This document shows positions 1 to 8,696 of a stretch of DNA of 64,000 nt, one piece after another (the stretch's first letter is position 1; the number at the start of each line of letters is the position of its first letter). The position numbers and the translations under genes were made by a program. The notes under the pieces were generated by a model. It was given only the letters and a program-made list of their open reading frames with translations. It made no database searches and was not told the origin of the DNA. Source of the DNA: JAEUOS01 sp031423955 (GTDB lineage: Bacteria > Pseudomonadota > Gammaproteobacteria > Burkholderiales > JAEUOS01); the NCBI GenBank assembly GCA_031423955.1, contig JANPGJ010000162.1, positions 1-64,000 on the forward strand, written 5' to 3'.

Positions 1-35
1 TCGGGCAGGTTCAGGGTGCTTTTGTAATCGGCCAT
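1..35 (-). CDS. ileS: Isoleucyl-tRNA synthetase, N-terminal fragment
   Basis: Only the first eleven codons lie in the window; the rest runs off the left edge. The reverse strand reads MADYKSTLNLP from an ATG at 35-33, the usual opening of proteobacterial IleS. It follows ribF on the same strand with a 15-bp gap, and ribF-ileS is the normal order in beta- and gammaproteobacteria. The call rests on this short peptide plus gene order. Confidence 0.72.
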   Translation of the reverse strand, partial: MADYKSTLNLP

Positions 36-50
36 GTTGCTGGTTACTGC

Positions 51-1031
51 CTAAAGTTTTGGTGGTTGGTCGGCGGCTGATTCTGCGCCGGTCTCGAGAA
101 AGAACGCGCGGGCATCCTCGCAATCCTGTGCGATCTGGCGCTTCAAGGTGTCGAGGTCCTTGTACTTTTCCTCGTCGCGCAGTTTCTTGAGGAAATCGAC
201 GCGCACGTGTTGGCCATAGATCTCACGCGCAAAGTCGAAAATGAAAACTTCGAGACGCAGTTCGCCCGAATTGGTGACTGTAGGGCGCACCCCCATTGAC
301 GCCACTGCGGCCAGCGGTTCGGCAGCAAGTCCGGCGATGCGCACTGCGTAAATACCGGTCAACGGCGGTCGATTGTGTCGTACCTGGACGTTGGCGGTCG
401 GGAATCCCAGCGTGCGCCCAAGCTTGTCGCCGTGCACGACTCTTCCGGAAATGCTGTACGGGCGGCCCAACATGGATGTTGCGCGTTCCACGTCTCCAGC
501 CGACAGTATTTCCCGCAATCCGGACGAGGAGACACGGATGGTGTCAACGCCCGCCGATTTCGTCACCACAGTCGGCATCGCGTGCACTTCAAAGCCGGCG
601 CTTTTGCCGGCGGCCTTGAGCATTGCGAAGTCGCCGCCGCGCTTGGCGCCAAAACGGAAATCCTCCCCGATCATCACCCAACGGGTGTGCAGGCCACGCA
701 CCAGAACGCGGTCGATGAATTCCTCGGCGGTGAGTCGGGCAAAAGCGCGGTCGAAGCGGCAAATCTGGGCGCGTTCCACGCCATGCTGCGCCAGCAGTCC
801 GCACTTTTCCCGTAGTGAGGTCAGGCGCGTGGGTGCGGCATGCGGCGAGAAAAATTCACGTGGATGCGGCTCGAACGTCAGGACGCAGGGCTGAAGTGCC
901 AGGCGCGCCGAGGCGGCGCGCAGTTCGTGCAGAATCGCCTGATGCCCGAGGTGGACACCATCGAAATTGCCGATCGTGACTGCGTGTAGGGCGTCCGCGG
1001 TGGTCCGCGGCAACCCGCGATGTACCTGCAT
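51..1031 (-). CDS. ribF: Bifunctional riboflavin kinase / FAD synthetase
   Basis: RibF phosphorylates riboflavin to FMN and adenylates FMN to FAD in the cytoplasm. The N-terminal FAD synthetase part shows the nucleotidyltransferase motif IGNFDGVHLGHQ near residues 20-31 and later the signature SSSGLREILSAGD. The C-terminal riboflavin kinase part shows GRTLGFPTANV and a MGVRPTV segment. The frame stays open upstream to about 1139, but the ATG at 1031 (MQVHRGLP) places the motif where the family has it, giving 326 residues, a normal length. It probably shares an operon with ileS, which follows immediately, and is divergent from purN. Confidence 0.95.
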   Translation of the reverse strand: MQVHRGLPRTTADALHAVTIGNFDGVHLGHQAILHELRAASARLALQPCVLTFEPHPREFFSPHAAPTRLTSLREKCGLLAQHGVERAQICRFDRAFARLTAEEFIDRVLVRGLHTRWVMIGEDFRFGAKRGGDFAMLKAAGKSAGFEVHAMPTVVTKSAGVDTIRVSSSGLREILSAGDVERATSMLGRPYSISGRVVHGDKLGRTLGFPTANVQVRHNRPPLTGIYAVRIAGLAAEPLAAVASMGVRPTVTNSGELRLEVFIFDFAREIYGQHVRVDFLKKLRDEEKYKDLDTLKRQIAQDCEDARAFFLETGAESAADQPPKL

Positions 1032-1141
1032 GCTTGGCGCGGAGGGTTGACGGCTAAAGCCTTGAATTATAGCGATTTGTGCGACGCAAACCGGTAGAAT
1101 ACGAGCCCTCTCCATCGATTGTCGCCTGCGAAACGCCAACT

Positions 1142-1774
1142 GTGCTGCGTATTGTCATTCTTGTGTCCGGCCGCGGCAGCAATATGGAGGCTTTGATCCG
1201 CGCTCGCGACAGCGGCGCCTTGGCCGTCGAGATTGCGGCGGTGATCAGCAACCAGGGTCAGGCTGGTGCGCTTGCGACTGCAGCCAGCTACGGCATTCCC
1301 GCCCTGACGGTGGCGCATCGGGACTATGCGACGCGCGCCGCTTTCGACGCCATGCTGGCGGAGCGGATCGATGCGTTCGCGCCCGATCTGGTGGTGCTGG
1401 CAGGTTTCATGCGCGTCCTGACCCCCGAATTTGTCGCCCGATACGCCGGACGGCTGATCAACATTCATCCGTCCCTGTTGCCCGCTTTTCCCGGCCTGCA
1501 CACGCACGAGCGCGCACTTGCCGCGGGTTGCAAGGTGCACGGCGCGACTGTTCATCTGGTGACCGCCGAACTCGATCACGGTCCGATCATCATTCAGGCC
1601 GCCGTACCGGTACTGCCGGACGATGACGCACGGACACTTGGCGCGCGCGTGCTGCTGCAGGAACACGTGATTTATCCGCAGGCGATTTCCTGGTATGCGC
1701 AAGGCCTGATCGTGATCAGTGACGGTCTGGTCCGGGTGACCGATCCGCTCGCCCGGCAACTGGTGATGGCTTGA
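1142..1774 (+). CDS. purN: Phosphoribosylglycinamide formyltransferase (10-formyl-THF dependent)
   Basis: PurN transfers a formyl group from 10-formyltetrahydrofolate to GAR, the third step of purine synthesis. Visible motifs are SGRGSNMEAL at the N terminus, the folate and catalytic segment NIHPSLLPAFPG with the Asn and His of the active site, and ATVHLVTAELDHGPII with the catalytic Asp. The frame is open from 1079, but the GTG at 1142 (MLRIVILVSGRGSN) matches the family start and gives 210 residues, close to the usual 212. It is divergent from ribF and precedes an RNA methyltransferase gene. Confidence 0.94.
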   Translation: MLRIVILVSGRGSNMEALIRARDSGALAVEIAAVISNQGQAGALATAASYGIPALTVAHRDYATRAAFDAMLAERIDAFAPDLVVLAGFMRVLTPEFVARYAGRLINIHPSLLPAFPGLHTHERALAAGCKVHGATVHLVTAELDHGPIIIQAAVPVLPDDDARTLGARVLLQEHVIYPQAISWYAQGLIVISDGLVRVTDPLARQLVMA

Positions 1775-1945
1775 GTCCGCGCGCGGCTGGTTGTTCACGG
1801 TCACAGACGTGCGGCTTCGCAGTGGCGTACGCCGCGTTGCCAACCGTTTCATTCACCGCTGCTCGCCATGGCCGCGACCGACGGCCGGCCATGTATACAA
1901 TCGGCGGCGCCGTGCCAGGCGCGAGTCCGGCGTGAGGGTTTTGCC

Positions 1946-3220
1946 ATGAGTACAGCGGTTCGTCTGACCGGTTTCGCATTCGAGCACGCGGTGATCGCGC
2001 TGGCGGGCGTGCTGCCGGCTGGTGCGGCGGCGGATCGCGGGCTGTCGGACTATTTTCGTTCCAATCCGAAGCTGGGTTCCGCCGACCGCGCGATGATCGC
2101 CGAAACCGTTTATGCGGTCCTGCGTAACCGGCGCAGCCTGGCTGCCGGGGCCGGCAGCGAATACCCGCGCGAGCTCGCGCTGGCCGCCCTGGCCCGCGTG
2201 CGGGGCATGAACCTGAAGCAGTTTGAGCATGTGCTGCGTGGTAACGAGGCAGCGCTGATCGTCCGCGTCAAGGCCTTGGTGATGGACGACTTGCCGGAGG
2301 CGGTGCGCTACGATTTGCCTGACTGGCTGTGGGCGCAACTGGTTGCCGAACGCGGCCCCGCGGAGGCAACTGTGATTGCCAAATCGCTCAAGGCGCCAGC
2401 GCCCCTTACGCTGCGTGTCAATCTGCTGAAGGCAACCCGCGAGGAGGCATTGGCGCGTCTGGCCGCTGACGGCATTGTGGCCAAGCCGACGCGCTTTTCC
2501 GCCTATGGGCTGCTGGTCGAAGGCAAGCCAGGTCTGCAGCGCCATCCCCTGTTTCTCCAGGGCGCGATCGAGGTTCAGGACGAAGGCAGCCAATTGCTGG
2601 CTGAATTGGTGGCGCCACGGCGTGGCGAAATGGTGGCCGATTTTTGCGCCGGCGCCGGTGGCAAAACCCTGGCATTGGGCGCATTGATGCGTTCGAGCGG
2701 CCGGCTGTATGCGTTCGATGTGTCAGCACCACGTCTTGCCAAGCTCAAGCCGCGACTGGCGCGCAGCGGCTTGTCGAACGTGCACCCGGTGCGAATCGAA
2801 TCGGAAAACGATCTGCGGGTGAAGCGGCTGGCAGGCAAGCTTGACCGTGTCCTGGTGGATGCACCGTGCAGCGGGCTTGGGACGCTCAAGCGTAACCCGG
2901 AACTCAAATGGCGCCAGGGCCCGCAGGATATTGTCGAGCTGGCCGCCAAGCAGTTGGCGATTCTTGGCGGCGCGGCGCGACTGGTCAAGCCGGGAGGAAC
3001 GCTGGTCTATGCGACTTGCAGTTTGCTGCAATCTGAAAACAGCGATGTGGTCGACAGGTTTCTGGCCACGCACGCCGATTTTCATATTCTTCCTGCGCAC
3101 GCCGTGCTGGCGCGACGCGGCATCGATCCTGGCCCGATGCCTGGCGATGCACTTGAGCTGTTGCCGCATCTGCATGGGACGGATGGCTTTTTCGCGATGG
3201 TGATGGAGCGTGCGGCATGA
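1946..3220 (+). CDS. RsmB/NOP-family RNA (cytosine-5) methyltransferase
   Basis: A 424-residue SAM-dependent m5C RNA methyltransferase. The C-terminal half holds the SAM-binding motif ADFCAGAGGKTLALG, the PC-motif cysteine in VDAPCSGLGTL and the TC-motif cysteine in YATCSLLQSEN; both cysteines used in m5C catalysis are present. The N-terminal 140 residues are helical and resemble the NusB-like or linker part of RsmB homologues. The ATG at 1946 is preceded by GTGAGGG. I give no symbol because betaproteobacteria usually have a separate rsmB near fmt, so this may be a paralogue with another target. Its stop overlaps the start of the next gene (ATGA). Confidence 0.88.
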   Translation: MSTAVRLTGFAFEHAVIALAGVLPAGAAADRGLSDYFRSNPKLGSADRAMIAETVYAVLRNRRSLAAGAGSEYPRELALAALARVRGMNLKQFEHVLRGNEAALIVRVKALVMDDLPEAVRYDLPDWLWAQLVAERGPAEATVIAKSLKAPAPLTLRVNLLKATREEALARLAADGIVAKPTRFSAYGLLVEGKPGLQRHPLFLQGAIEVQDEGSQLLAELVAPRRGEMVADFCAGAGGKTLALGALMRSSGRLYAFDVSAPRLAKLKPRLARSGLSNVHPVRIESENDLRVKRLAGKLDRVLVDAPCSGLGTLKRNPELKWRQGPQDIVELAAKQLAILGGAARLVKPGGTLVYATCSLLQSENSDVVDRFLATHADFHILPAHAVLARRGIDPGPMPGDALELLPHLHGTDGFFAMVMERAA

Positions 3221-3792
3221 TCCGCGGTCACCGAGTCGCAGGCCTCTTGGCGCTCCTGCTCTTGCATGGGGGCGGGCAGGCGCGGGAAGCGGCGGCGACG
3301 GTTGGCATGGTGGCCTTGGCGCCTGGCTCTGTGCAGGTGCTGTTCGCGCCCTGGGATGACATCGAGGGTGCGGTGGTGGCCGCGGTGCGGGCGGCGAAAA
3401 AACAGGTCCTCGTGCAGGCATTTTCCTTCACCAACCGGCCGATCGCACGGGCGCTGATCGAAGCCAGGGCGCGCGGCCTTGATGTCAGGGTGACGGCCGA
3501 TGCGGGGGAGACCGAGCGTATCGAGGCCGGGCGAATTCCCGAGCTGGCGGCTGCCGGAATCCCGGTCTTCATCGAACATCGCTACCAGAGCGCGCACAAC
3601 AAGGTGATGGTGATCGACGCCGACCTGCCCAGCGGGACCGTGATCACCGGTTCGTTCAACTGGACCTTCGCGGCGCAGCGCAGAAATGCCGAAAATGTGC
3701 TGATCATGCGTGGTCAGCCAGCGCTGGCTGATCGATACCGGATGAACTGGGATCGGCATCAGGCCGAAGCGCGGCGCTATCCAAACCGATGA
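3217..3792 (+). CDS. Phospholipase D-like (Nuc-type) exported protein
   Basis: A 191-residue protein with one HKD motif (H127, K129, D134 in HNKVMVID) followed by GSFNWT, the pattern of the single-domain PLD family that includes the Nuc endonuclease. These enzymes dimerise to build the active site and cleave phosphodiester bonds. The first 22 residues are hydrophobic with an Ala-rich end, suggesting export to the periplasm. It overlaps the methyltransferase upstream and the MscS gene downstream by ATGA, so the three are probably translationally coupled. Whether the substrate is DNA or lipid cannot be told from sequence. Confidence 0.85.
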   Translation: MIRGHRVAGLLALLLLHGGGQAREAAATVGMVALAPGSVQVLFAPWDDIEGAVVAAVRAAKKQVLVQAFSFTNRPIARALIEARARGLDVRVTADAGETERIEAGRIPELAAAGIPVFIEHRYQSAHNKVMVIDADLPSGTVITGSFNWTFAAQRRNAENVLIMRGQPALADRYRMNWDRHQAEARRYPNR

Positions 3793-5144
3793 AGCAGGCG
3801 CCGATGCTTACAGCGCTGGCTGAGTCGTGGCGCGATCTGCAAACCGCCAGCGGCAGGTGGCAAGTGGTCGCCTTGATGATCTGCCTGGGGTTGGCATGGC
3901 TGACGGCGTCGAACTTGCGCCAACGCCTGCGCGCACGTTTCGCGGCCCGCGAGGCCGCTGGGCGCCGAGCCGGCTCGCAGTTGCGGTTTGTGGGGGGCGG
4001 TTTCGAACGGCTGCTGTTTCCCCTGCTTGGACTGGCTTGCGTGTTGCTCGGGCGAGCGCTCCTGGGGCAGTTTCAGAGCACAAGCCTGCTCAATATCGTG
4101 TTGCCTCTACTGTTCGCGTTCGCTGTGATCCGCGCACTGGTCTATTTGCTGCGACATGTCTGTTCAAGCAGCGGAATGCTGGCGACGGGCGAGCGCTGGA
4201 TCGCGCTTCTGGTCTGGCTCGGCGTGGCGCTGCATTTCAGCGGGTTCATGCCGGAATTGGTCGATGCCATGGAACAGGTCGCTATTTCGATCGGTCGCCA
4301 GAAGATTTCCCTTTGGCTGGTGGTGCAGGCCCTGTTCTCGGTCGCGCTGACCTTGCTGGTGTCGCTGTGGGCCTCGTCGATGTTCGAACAGCGCCTGATG
4401 GCGGCCGACTCGTTCGACCTGTCGTTCCGCGTCGCCGCCGGGCGTTTCACCAAGGCGCTCCTGGTCCTGACCGCCGTGCTTATCAGCCTCAAGCTGGTCG
4501 GCATCGACCTGACGGTGCTGTCGGTGTTCGGCGGTGCGCTCGGGGTCGGTCTGGGCCTTGGCCTGCAACGTATTGCGAGCAACTACTTTGCCGGATTCAT
4601 CATCCTTCTTGATCGCTCCATCCGGATCGGCGACATGATCACGGTAGACAAGTACAGCGGCGCGGTGACCCAGATAAACACGCGCTATACGGTATTGAAG
4701 GCACTCGATGGCACTGAAGCAGTGGTGCCCAACGAGATGCTGGTCAATTCGCCGGTCGCGAACCTTTCCCTGACTACGCGCGAGAACCGCCTCGCTGTGC
4801 AACTGGCAGTGGCTTATGACAGTGACCTGGACGCCGTCAAACGAGTGATGCTTGCCGCCGCGCATGACCACCCGCGGGTATTGCCGGAGCCCGTGCCCGC
4901 GGTGATGTTGCGCCAGTTTGGCGCTGATGGACTCGACCTGGAATTGGGTTTCTGGATTCGCGATCCCGAACTGGGTAGCCTCAATGTCCGTTCCGATATC
5001 AATTTTGCGATCTGGCGGGGGTTTCAGGAAGCCGGCATCAGCATCCCCTACCCGCAGCGGGAAGTGCGCTTCGTGCGGGAGCCAGATCCGCCGGGCGTGG
5101 CTGCGACGAATTCGGGAGGGATACCGACGAAGCCGCAGTTTTAG
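3789..5144 (+). CDS. MscS-family mechanosensitive ion channel
   Basis: A 451-residue inner-membrane protein with about five hydrophobic segments. The pore helix and beta-domain region reads GGALGVGLGLGLQRIASNYF then DRSIRIGDMITVD and VVPNEMLVNSPVANLS, the most conserved part of MscS proteins. It would open under membrane tension and release solutes in hypo-osmotic shock. It is longer than E. coli MscS (286 residues), with extra N-terminal transmembrane segments. It overlaps the PLD-like gene by ATGA and ends the operon that starts near 1946. Confidence 0.9.
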   Translation: MKQAPMLTALAESWRDLQTASGRWQVVALMICLGLAWLTASNLRQRLRARFAAREAAGRRAGSQLRFVGGGFERLLFPLLGLACVLLGRALLGQFQSTSLLNIVLPLLFAFAVIRALVYLLRHVCSSSGMLATGERWIALLVWLGVALHFSGFMPELVDAMEQVAISIGRQKISLWLVVQALFSVALTLLVSLWASSMFEQRLMAADSFDLSFRVAAGRFTKALLVLTAVLISLKLVGIDLTVLSVFGGALGVGLGLGLQRIASNYFAGFIILLDRSIRIGDMITVDKYSGAVTQINTRYTVLKALDGTEAVVPNEMLVNSPVANLSLTTRENRLAVQLAVAYDSDLDAVKRVMLAAAHDHPRVLPEPVPAVMLRQFGADGLDLELGFWIRDPELGSLNVRSDINFAIWRGFQEAGISIPYPQREVRFVREPDPPGVAATNSGGIPTKPQF

Positions 5145-5217
5145 GGTGTGGTTGAGTTGATTAGGACGCAGTTGCGACGATTTTCGAAATTTAAGCTGCA
5201 AAGCGGCGATTCCTCGC

Positions 5218-5246
5218 ATTTTGGTGCGGCGTTTGTCGCGTACAAT
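5218..5246 (+). promoter_or_regulatory. Possible sigma70 promoter of the desaturase gene
   Basis: A TACAAT -10-like hexamer lies at 5241-5246, with a weak -35 candidate (ATTTTG, 5218-5223) 17 bp upstream, about 60 bp before the desaturase ATG. The local sequence is AT-rich relative to its surroundings. The -35 match is poor, so this is tentative. Confidence 0.3.
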
Positions 5247-5305
5247 GTAAGGTTATTCAAGATGCAAAAGGGTGTCTTGAAAAAGAATCCCAACGGGAGA
5301 ACTAC

Positions 5306-6502
5306 ATGCATTTATTTTCGGGTGTGTTCGATTTGAGCTTTTGGCAGCTCGTCGGGCTCACGCTGGTGCTGACACACATTACGATTGCCGGGGTGACGAT
5401 TTTCCTGCATCGTTGCCAGGCGCATCGGGCACTCGACCTTCATCCGGTCGTAAGTCATTTCTTCCGGTTCTGGATGTGGTTGACCACCGGCATGATCACC
5501 AAGGAATGGGCGGCGATTCATCGCAAGCACCATGCGAAATGCGAAACCCCGGACGATCCGCACAGCCCGCAGGTGCATGGCATCAACAAGGTCTTGTGGA
5601 CCGGCGTGGTGCTGTATGTCCGCGAATCGCGCAACCGGGATACCATCGAGCGCTACGGGCACGGCACGCCGGACGACTGGATCGAGCGCAACCTGTACTC
5701 GCGCCACGAAAAGCTGGGCGTGACGCTGCTGCTGCTGATCGACATCGTGCTGCTGGGTGCGATCTCAGGAGCACTGGTCTGGCTGGTGCAAATTGCCTGG
5801 ATTCCGTTTTGGGCCGCCGGTGTGATCAACGGCATCGGCCATTGGTTCGGCTATCGCAGTTTCAAGGTGGCCGACGCCAGCACCAACATCGTGCCTTGGG
5901 GCATTTTGATCGGCGGTGAGGAGTTGCACAATAATCATCACGCCTATGGGACGTCAGCCAAGCTTTCAAACAAGTGGTACGAGTTCGACATCGGCTGGAT
6001 GTATATCCGGATACTTGAAACCTTTGGCCTGGCCAAAGTCAAGAAAATCGCGCCAACACCGAAGTTCGTCACCGCCAAGGCGGCAGTCGATATGGAAACG
6101 CTGCAAGCGGTGATCGCCAACCGCTATGACGTGATGGCGCGTTACGGCAAATCGTTCAAGCTGGTCTGGCGTGAAGAGCTTGCCAAACTCAAGGAGGCCT
6201 CGGCCGAGCGCACGCGCGTGCAGGCGATCAAGCGTGCCTTGCATCAGGATATCAGCGAATTGCGTGATGCCGAACGCGCGACCCTGAAATCGGTGCTCGA
6301 CAGCAATGCGGTTCTGGCCAAGATTTACGCGATGCGCGAAGAGTTGGCTGCCTTGTGGGAGCGTTCAACAGCGACCAGCGAGCAATTGCTCAAGGAATTG
6401 CAGGACTGGTGTGCCCGCGCCGAGGCCAGCGGTATTCGCGCCCTTGAGGAATTTTCGCTCAAACTGCGCAGCTACGCCTTGCCGCACGCGCACGTCGCAT
6501 AG
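5306..6502 (+). CDS. Acyl-CoA/acyl-lipid delta-9-type fatty acid desaturase with helical C-terminal extension
   Basis: A membrane di-iron desaturase of 398 residues. The three histidine boxes are intact: HRCQAH (residues 35-40), HRKHH (72-76) and HNNHH (208-212), embedded among hydrophobic helices. It introduces a cis double bond into membrane fatty acids, typically to keep the membrane fluid. After about residue 265 the protein continues with roughly 130 charged, helix-forming residues that are not part of the catalytic core. GGGAG lies 8 bp before the ATG. The gene is convergent with rpmG, with a palindromic terminator between them. Confidence 0.9.
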   Translation: MHLFSGVFDLSFWQLVGLTLVLTHITIAGVTIFLHRCQAHRALDLHPVVSHFFRFWMWLTTGMITKEWAAIHRKHHAKCETPDDPHSPQVHGINKVLWTGVVLYVRESRNRDTIERYGHGTPDDWIERNLYSRHEKLGVTLLLLIDIVLLGAISGALVWLVQIAWIPFWAAGVINGIGHWFGYRSFKVADASTNIVPWGILIGGEELHNNHHAYGTSAKLSNKWYEFDIGWMYIRILETFGLAKVKKIAPTPKFVTAKAAVDMETLQAVIANRYDVMARYGKSFKLVWREELAKLKEASAERTRVQAIKRALHQDISELRDAERATLKSVLDSNAVLAKIYAMREELAALWERSTATSEQLLKELQDWCARAEASGIRALEEFSLKLRSYALPHAHVA

Positions 6503-6539
6503 TTTGCTGCCTCTGCGCCGACGGAAACGCTGGCGCGAA

Positions 6540-6570
6540 GAAAAAGGCCTCGCATCGCGAGGCCTTTTTC
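6540..6570. terminator. Bidirectional intrinsic terminator
   Basis: A perfect inverted repeat with 14-bp arms (6540-6553 and 6557-6570) and a 3-base ATC loop. The arms carry an A5 tract on one side and a T5 tract on the other, so it can end transcription from both the desaturase gene and rpmG, which converge on it. Confidence 0.88.
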
Positions 6571-6588
6571 GTATCCACAGCGGAACCC

Positions 6589-6744
<156 letters not shown>

Positions 6745-6756
6745 GTCGTATGCTCC

Positions 6757-6990
6757 TTAGACTTCGCCGCGGGCGCGCAGGTCCAGCAGAACCGTGTCGA
6801 TGCCCTTTTTGTCGATGACGCGCAAGCCCGCCGAAGAAACGCGCAGACGCAACCAGCGGTTCTCGCTCTCGACGAAAAAACGACGGTATTGCAGGTTCGG
6901 CATGAAACGCCGCTTGGTCTTGTTGTTGGCGTGGGAAACGTTGTTTCCCACCATTGGGCCCTTGCCCGTTACTTGGCAGACTTGTGCCAT
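6757..6990 (-). CDS. rpmB: 50S ribosomal protein L28
   Basis: A 77-residue protein starting MAQVCQVTGKGPMVGNNVSH and ending in a basic region with LRVIDKKGIDTVL, the L28 pattern. The open frame extends to 7161, but the ATG at 6990 has CAGGAG 7 bp upstream and gives the family length. It is cotranscribed with rpmG. In most relatives radC lies directly upstream; here an insertion sequence separates the two. Confidence 0.96.
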   Translation of the reverse strand: MAQVCQVTGKGPMVGNNVSHANNKTKRRFMPNLQYRRFFVESENRWLRLRVSSAGLRVIDKKGIDTVLLDLRARGEV

Positions 6991-7163
6991 GAATTGACTC
7001 CTGTGGATTGTGCTGAAAGCGGCGCCGGGGGAACTACCAGGAGATTGCGCCCGGACCGGAGGCTGATCGCTGCTGAACTGCCGTTTGGCGAAGGCGTTAC
7101 CAAAATCGCGTAACTGATCCCCGCCAATTGCGTATGGCTGTACGTTTGCCAACGCAACCAAAG

Positions 7164-7191
7164 ATTATACCTGAATTAAATGGCCGACCAA
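7164..7191 (-). promoter_or_regulatory. Probable rpmB-rpmG promoter, possibly an IS-flank hybrid
   Basis: On the minus strand a perfect TATAAT lies at 7169-7164, with TTGGTC at 7191-7186 and a 16-bp spacer, about 170 bp upstream of rpmB. The -10 is in flanking DNA. The -35 falls inside the insertion sequence if its left boundary is at 7178, as the direct repeats suggest. Promoter assignment by inspection only. Confidence 0.5.
7167..7177 (+). repeat. Left copy of 11-bp direct repeat flanking the IS
   Basis: ATACCTGAATT occurs here and again at 8849-8859, exactly bracketing the transposase gene and its non-coding margins. The most economical reading is a target-site duplication made on insertion. 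Confidence 0.6.
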
Positions 7192-7344
7192 ACCCTTAGT
7201 CTCTTCCAACGAGGTAAGAGCCTGGGGCGCTGCCCGACATTCCAAGGAGAAATGAGCCTGGAGGCGGGTTTGGGCAAGGGATAGAGCGACTGTCAGGCAG
7301 CGCGCTGGCGGAAAGAGTTGATCATCCACGGGATGGTGATCAAC

Positions 7345-8592
7345 ATGAACGAAGCGCGAGTGCGCACGCTCGAACAGGTGCGGGAAGTGTTGGCGGGGAC
7401 GCAATCGCTTGAGATTCGACCGGTTGCAGACGAGACGGGCCGTTATGCTTGGATCGAAGCGGCGCTCAAGCGGCTCGACTACCCCCGCCTCAAGCGCGAA
7501 GAGCGCGGCGTAGTGCTGGCCTACCTGCAACGCATGAGCGGGTATAGCCGGGCCCAGGTCACGCGGCTGGTCTCGCGCTGGCTCGCAGGCAAGCCGCTGA
7601 TCAAGCGATACCGCGCTCCGGAACATGCATTTGCGCGGCGCTATACGGGCGCTGACGCGGCGCTGCTGGCCGAAGTCGATCAGGCCATGGGCACGCTATC
7701 CGGCCCGGCCACGGCCTGCGTGCTGCGCCGGCAACGAGACGTGTATGGCGAAGCCCGCTTCGAGCGGCTCGGCTCGATCTCGGTAGGCCACCTGTACAAC
7801 CTGCGCAACAGCGCCCCGTACCTGGCCAAACGGATTGTCAAGAACCACACCGTACCGGTGAAGACCGACCAGATCGGGGTCCGCCGTGCCCCGGCACCGG
7901 ATGGCCGCCCTGGCTTCATCCGTATCGACACCGTGCATCAGGGCGATCGGGACGGCGTCAAGGGCCTGTATCACATCAACGCGGTCGATTGCGTCACCCA
8001 GTGGGAAGTCGTGGCCACAGTGCAGAAGATCAGCGAGGCGTACCTGCTGCCGGTGATCGAGCAGATCCTGGCGCAGTTCCCGTTCGACCTGCAAGGCTTC
8101 CATGCCGATAACGGTCGCGAATTCGTCAACAAGCCGGTCGCCAAGATGCTCAACAAGTTGCTTATCGAGTTCATCCGCAGCCGCCCCCGGCACAGCAACG
8201 ACAATGGCCTGGCCGAGACCAAGAACGGCGCTGTGGTGCGCAAGATATTCGGTTACGAACATATTCCCCAACCGCACGCGGCCCGCTTCAATGCGTTCTG
8301 CAACGAGCATCTCAATCCGTTCCTCAACTTCCACCGGCCCTGCCTGTTCTCGACCGACCGGCCCGACCCGGCGAAGCCAGGTCGGATCAAGCGCATTTAC
8401 CGCCCGCAGGATGCGATGACCCCGCTCGACAAGCTCGCCAGCCTGCCGGATGGGGCGCAGTTCCTGCGCGCCGGCATCACCCTCGCAGACTTGCATGCCA
8501 CCGCCCGTACCATGACCGATGTGCAGGCGGCCAAGAAACTCAACGCCGCCCGCCAAGCCCTGTTCAAACGTGTCGCCGCGCGCGCCGCCTGA
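7345..8592 (+). CDS. DDE transposase with integrase catalytic core
   Basis: A transposase of about 415 residues. The first 130 residues look like helix-turn-helix DNA-binding domains (YSRAQVTRLVSRW). The rve core has the three acidic residues in IDTVHQGD, HADNGREF and GLAETKNG, with 59 and 35 residues between them, the DD(35)E spacing. The frame is intact and stops inside the IS. Alternative starts exist at 7318 (TTG) and 7333. I chose the ATG at 7345 because an inverted repeat, GTTGATCA (7317-7324) with TGATCAAC (7337-7344), abuts it and could form a hairpin limiting translation, common for transposases. Confidence 0.85.
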   Translation: MNEARVRTLEQVREVLAGTQSLEIRPVADETGRYAWIEAALKRLDYPRLKREERGVVLAYLQRMSGYSRAQVTRLVSRWLAGKPLIKRYRAPEHAFARRYTGADAALLAEVDQAMGTLSGPATACVLRRQRDVYGEARFERLGSISVGHLYNLRNSAPYLAKRIVKNHTVPVKTDQIGVRRAPAPDGRPGFIRIDTVHQGDRDGVKGLYHINAVDCVTQWEVVATVQKISEAYLLPVIEQILAQFPFDLQGFHADNGREFVNKPVAKMLNKLLIEFIRSRPRHSNDNGLAETKNGAVVRKIFGYEHIPQPHAARFNAFCNEHLNPFLNFHRPCLFSTDRPDPAKPGRIKRIYRPQDAMTPLDKLASLPDGAQFLRAGITLADLHATARTMTDVQAAKKLNAARQALFKRVAARAA

Positions 8593-8613
8593 TTTCGACA
8601 TTTCGGCGCCGCC

Positions 8614-8690
8614 CTGTAGGCTGCCGTCGCTACGCAAAGCTCCGTTCCGCTACGCTCCACTGCGCTTTGCTGCGCGCCGGCAGCCTACAG
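8614..8690. repeat. Large imperfect palindrome at the IS right side
   Basis: Arms of 27 nt (8614-8640 and 8664-8690) pair with about four mismatches around a 23-nt centre. The outer 13 bp, CTGTAGGCTGCCG against CGGCAGCCTACAG, are perfect. It starts 22 bp after the transposase stop and could be a transcription stop, a transposase-binding structure or a REP-like repeat. Confidence 0.6.
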
Positions 8691-8696
8691 CGCAAG

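Noticed and set aside
1946..3220. Naming the m5C methyltransferase rsmB
   Set aside because: Family match is clear but the true rsmB of betaproteobacteria usually lies near fmt; the target base cannot be told here.
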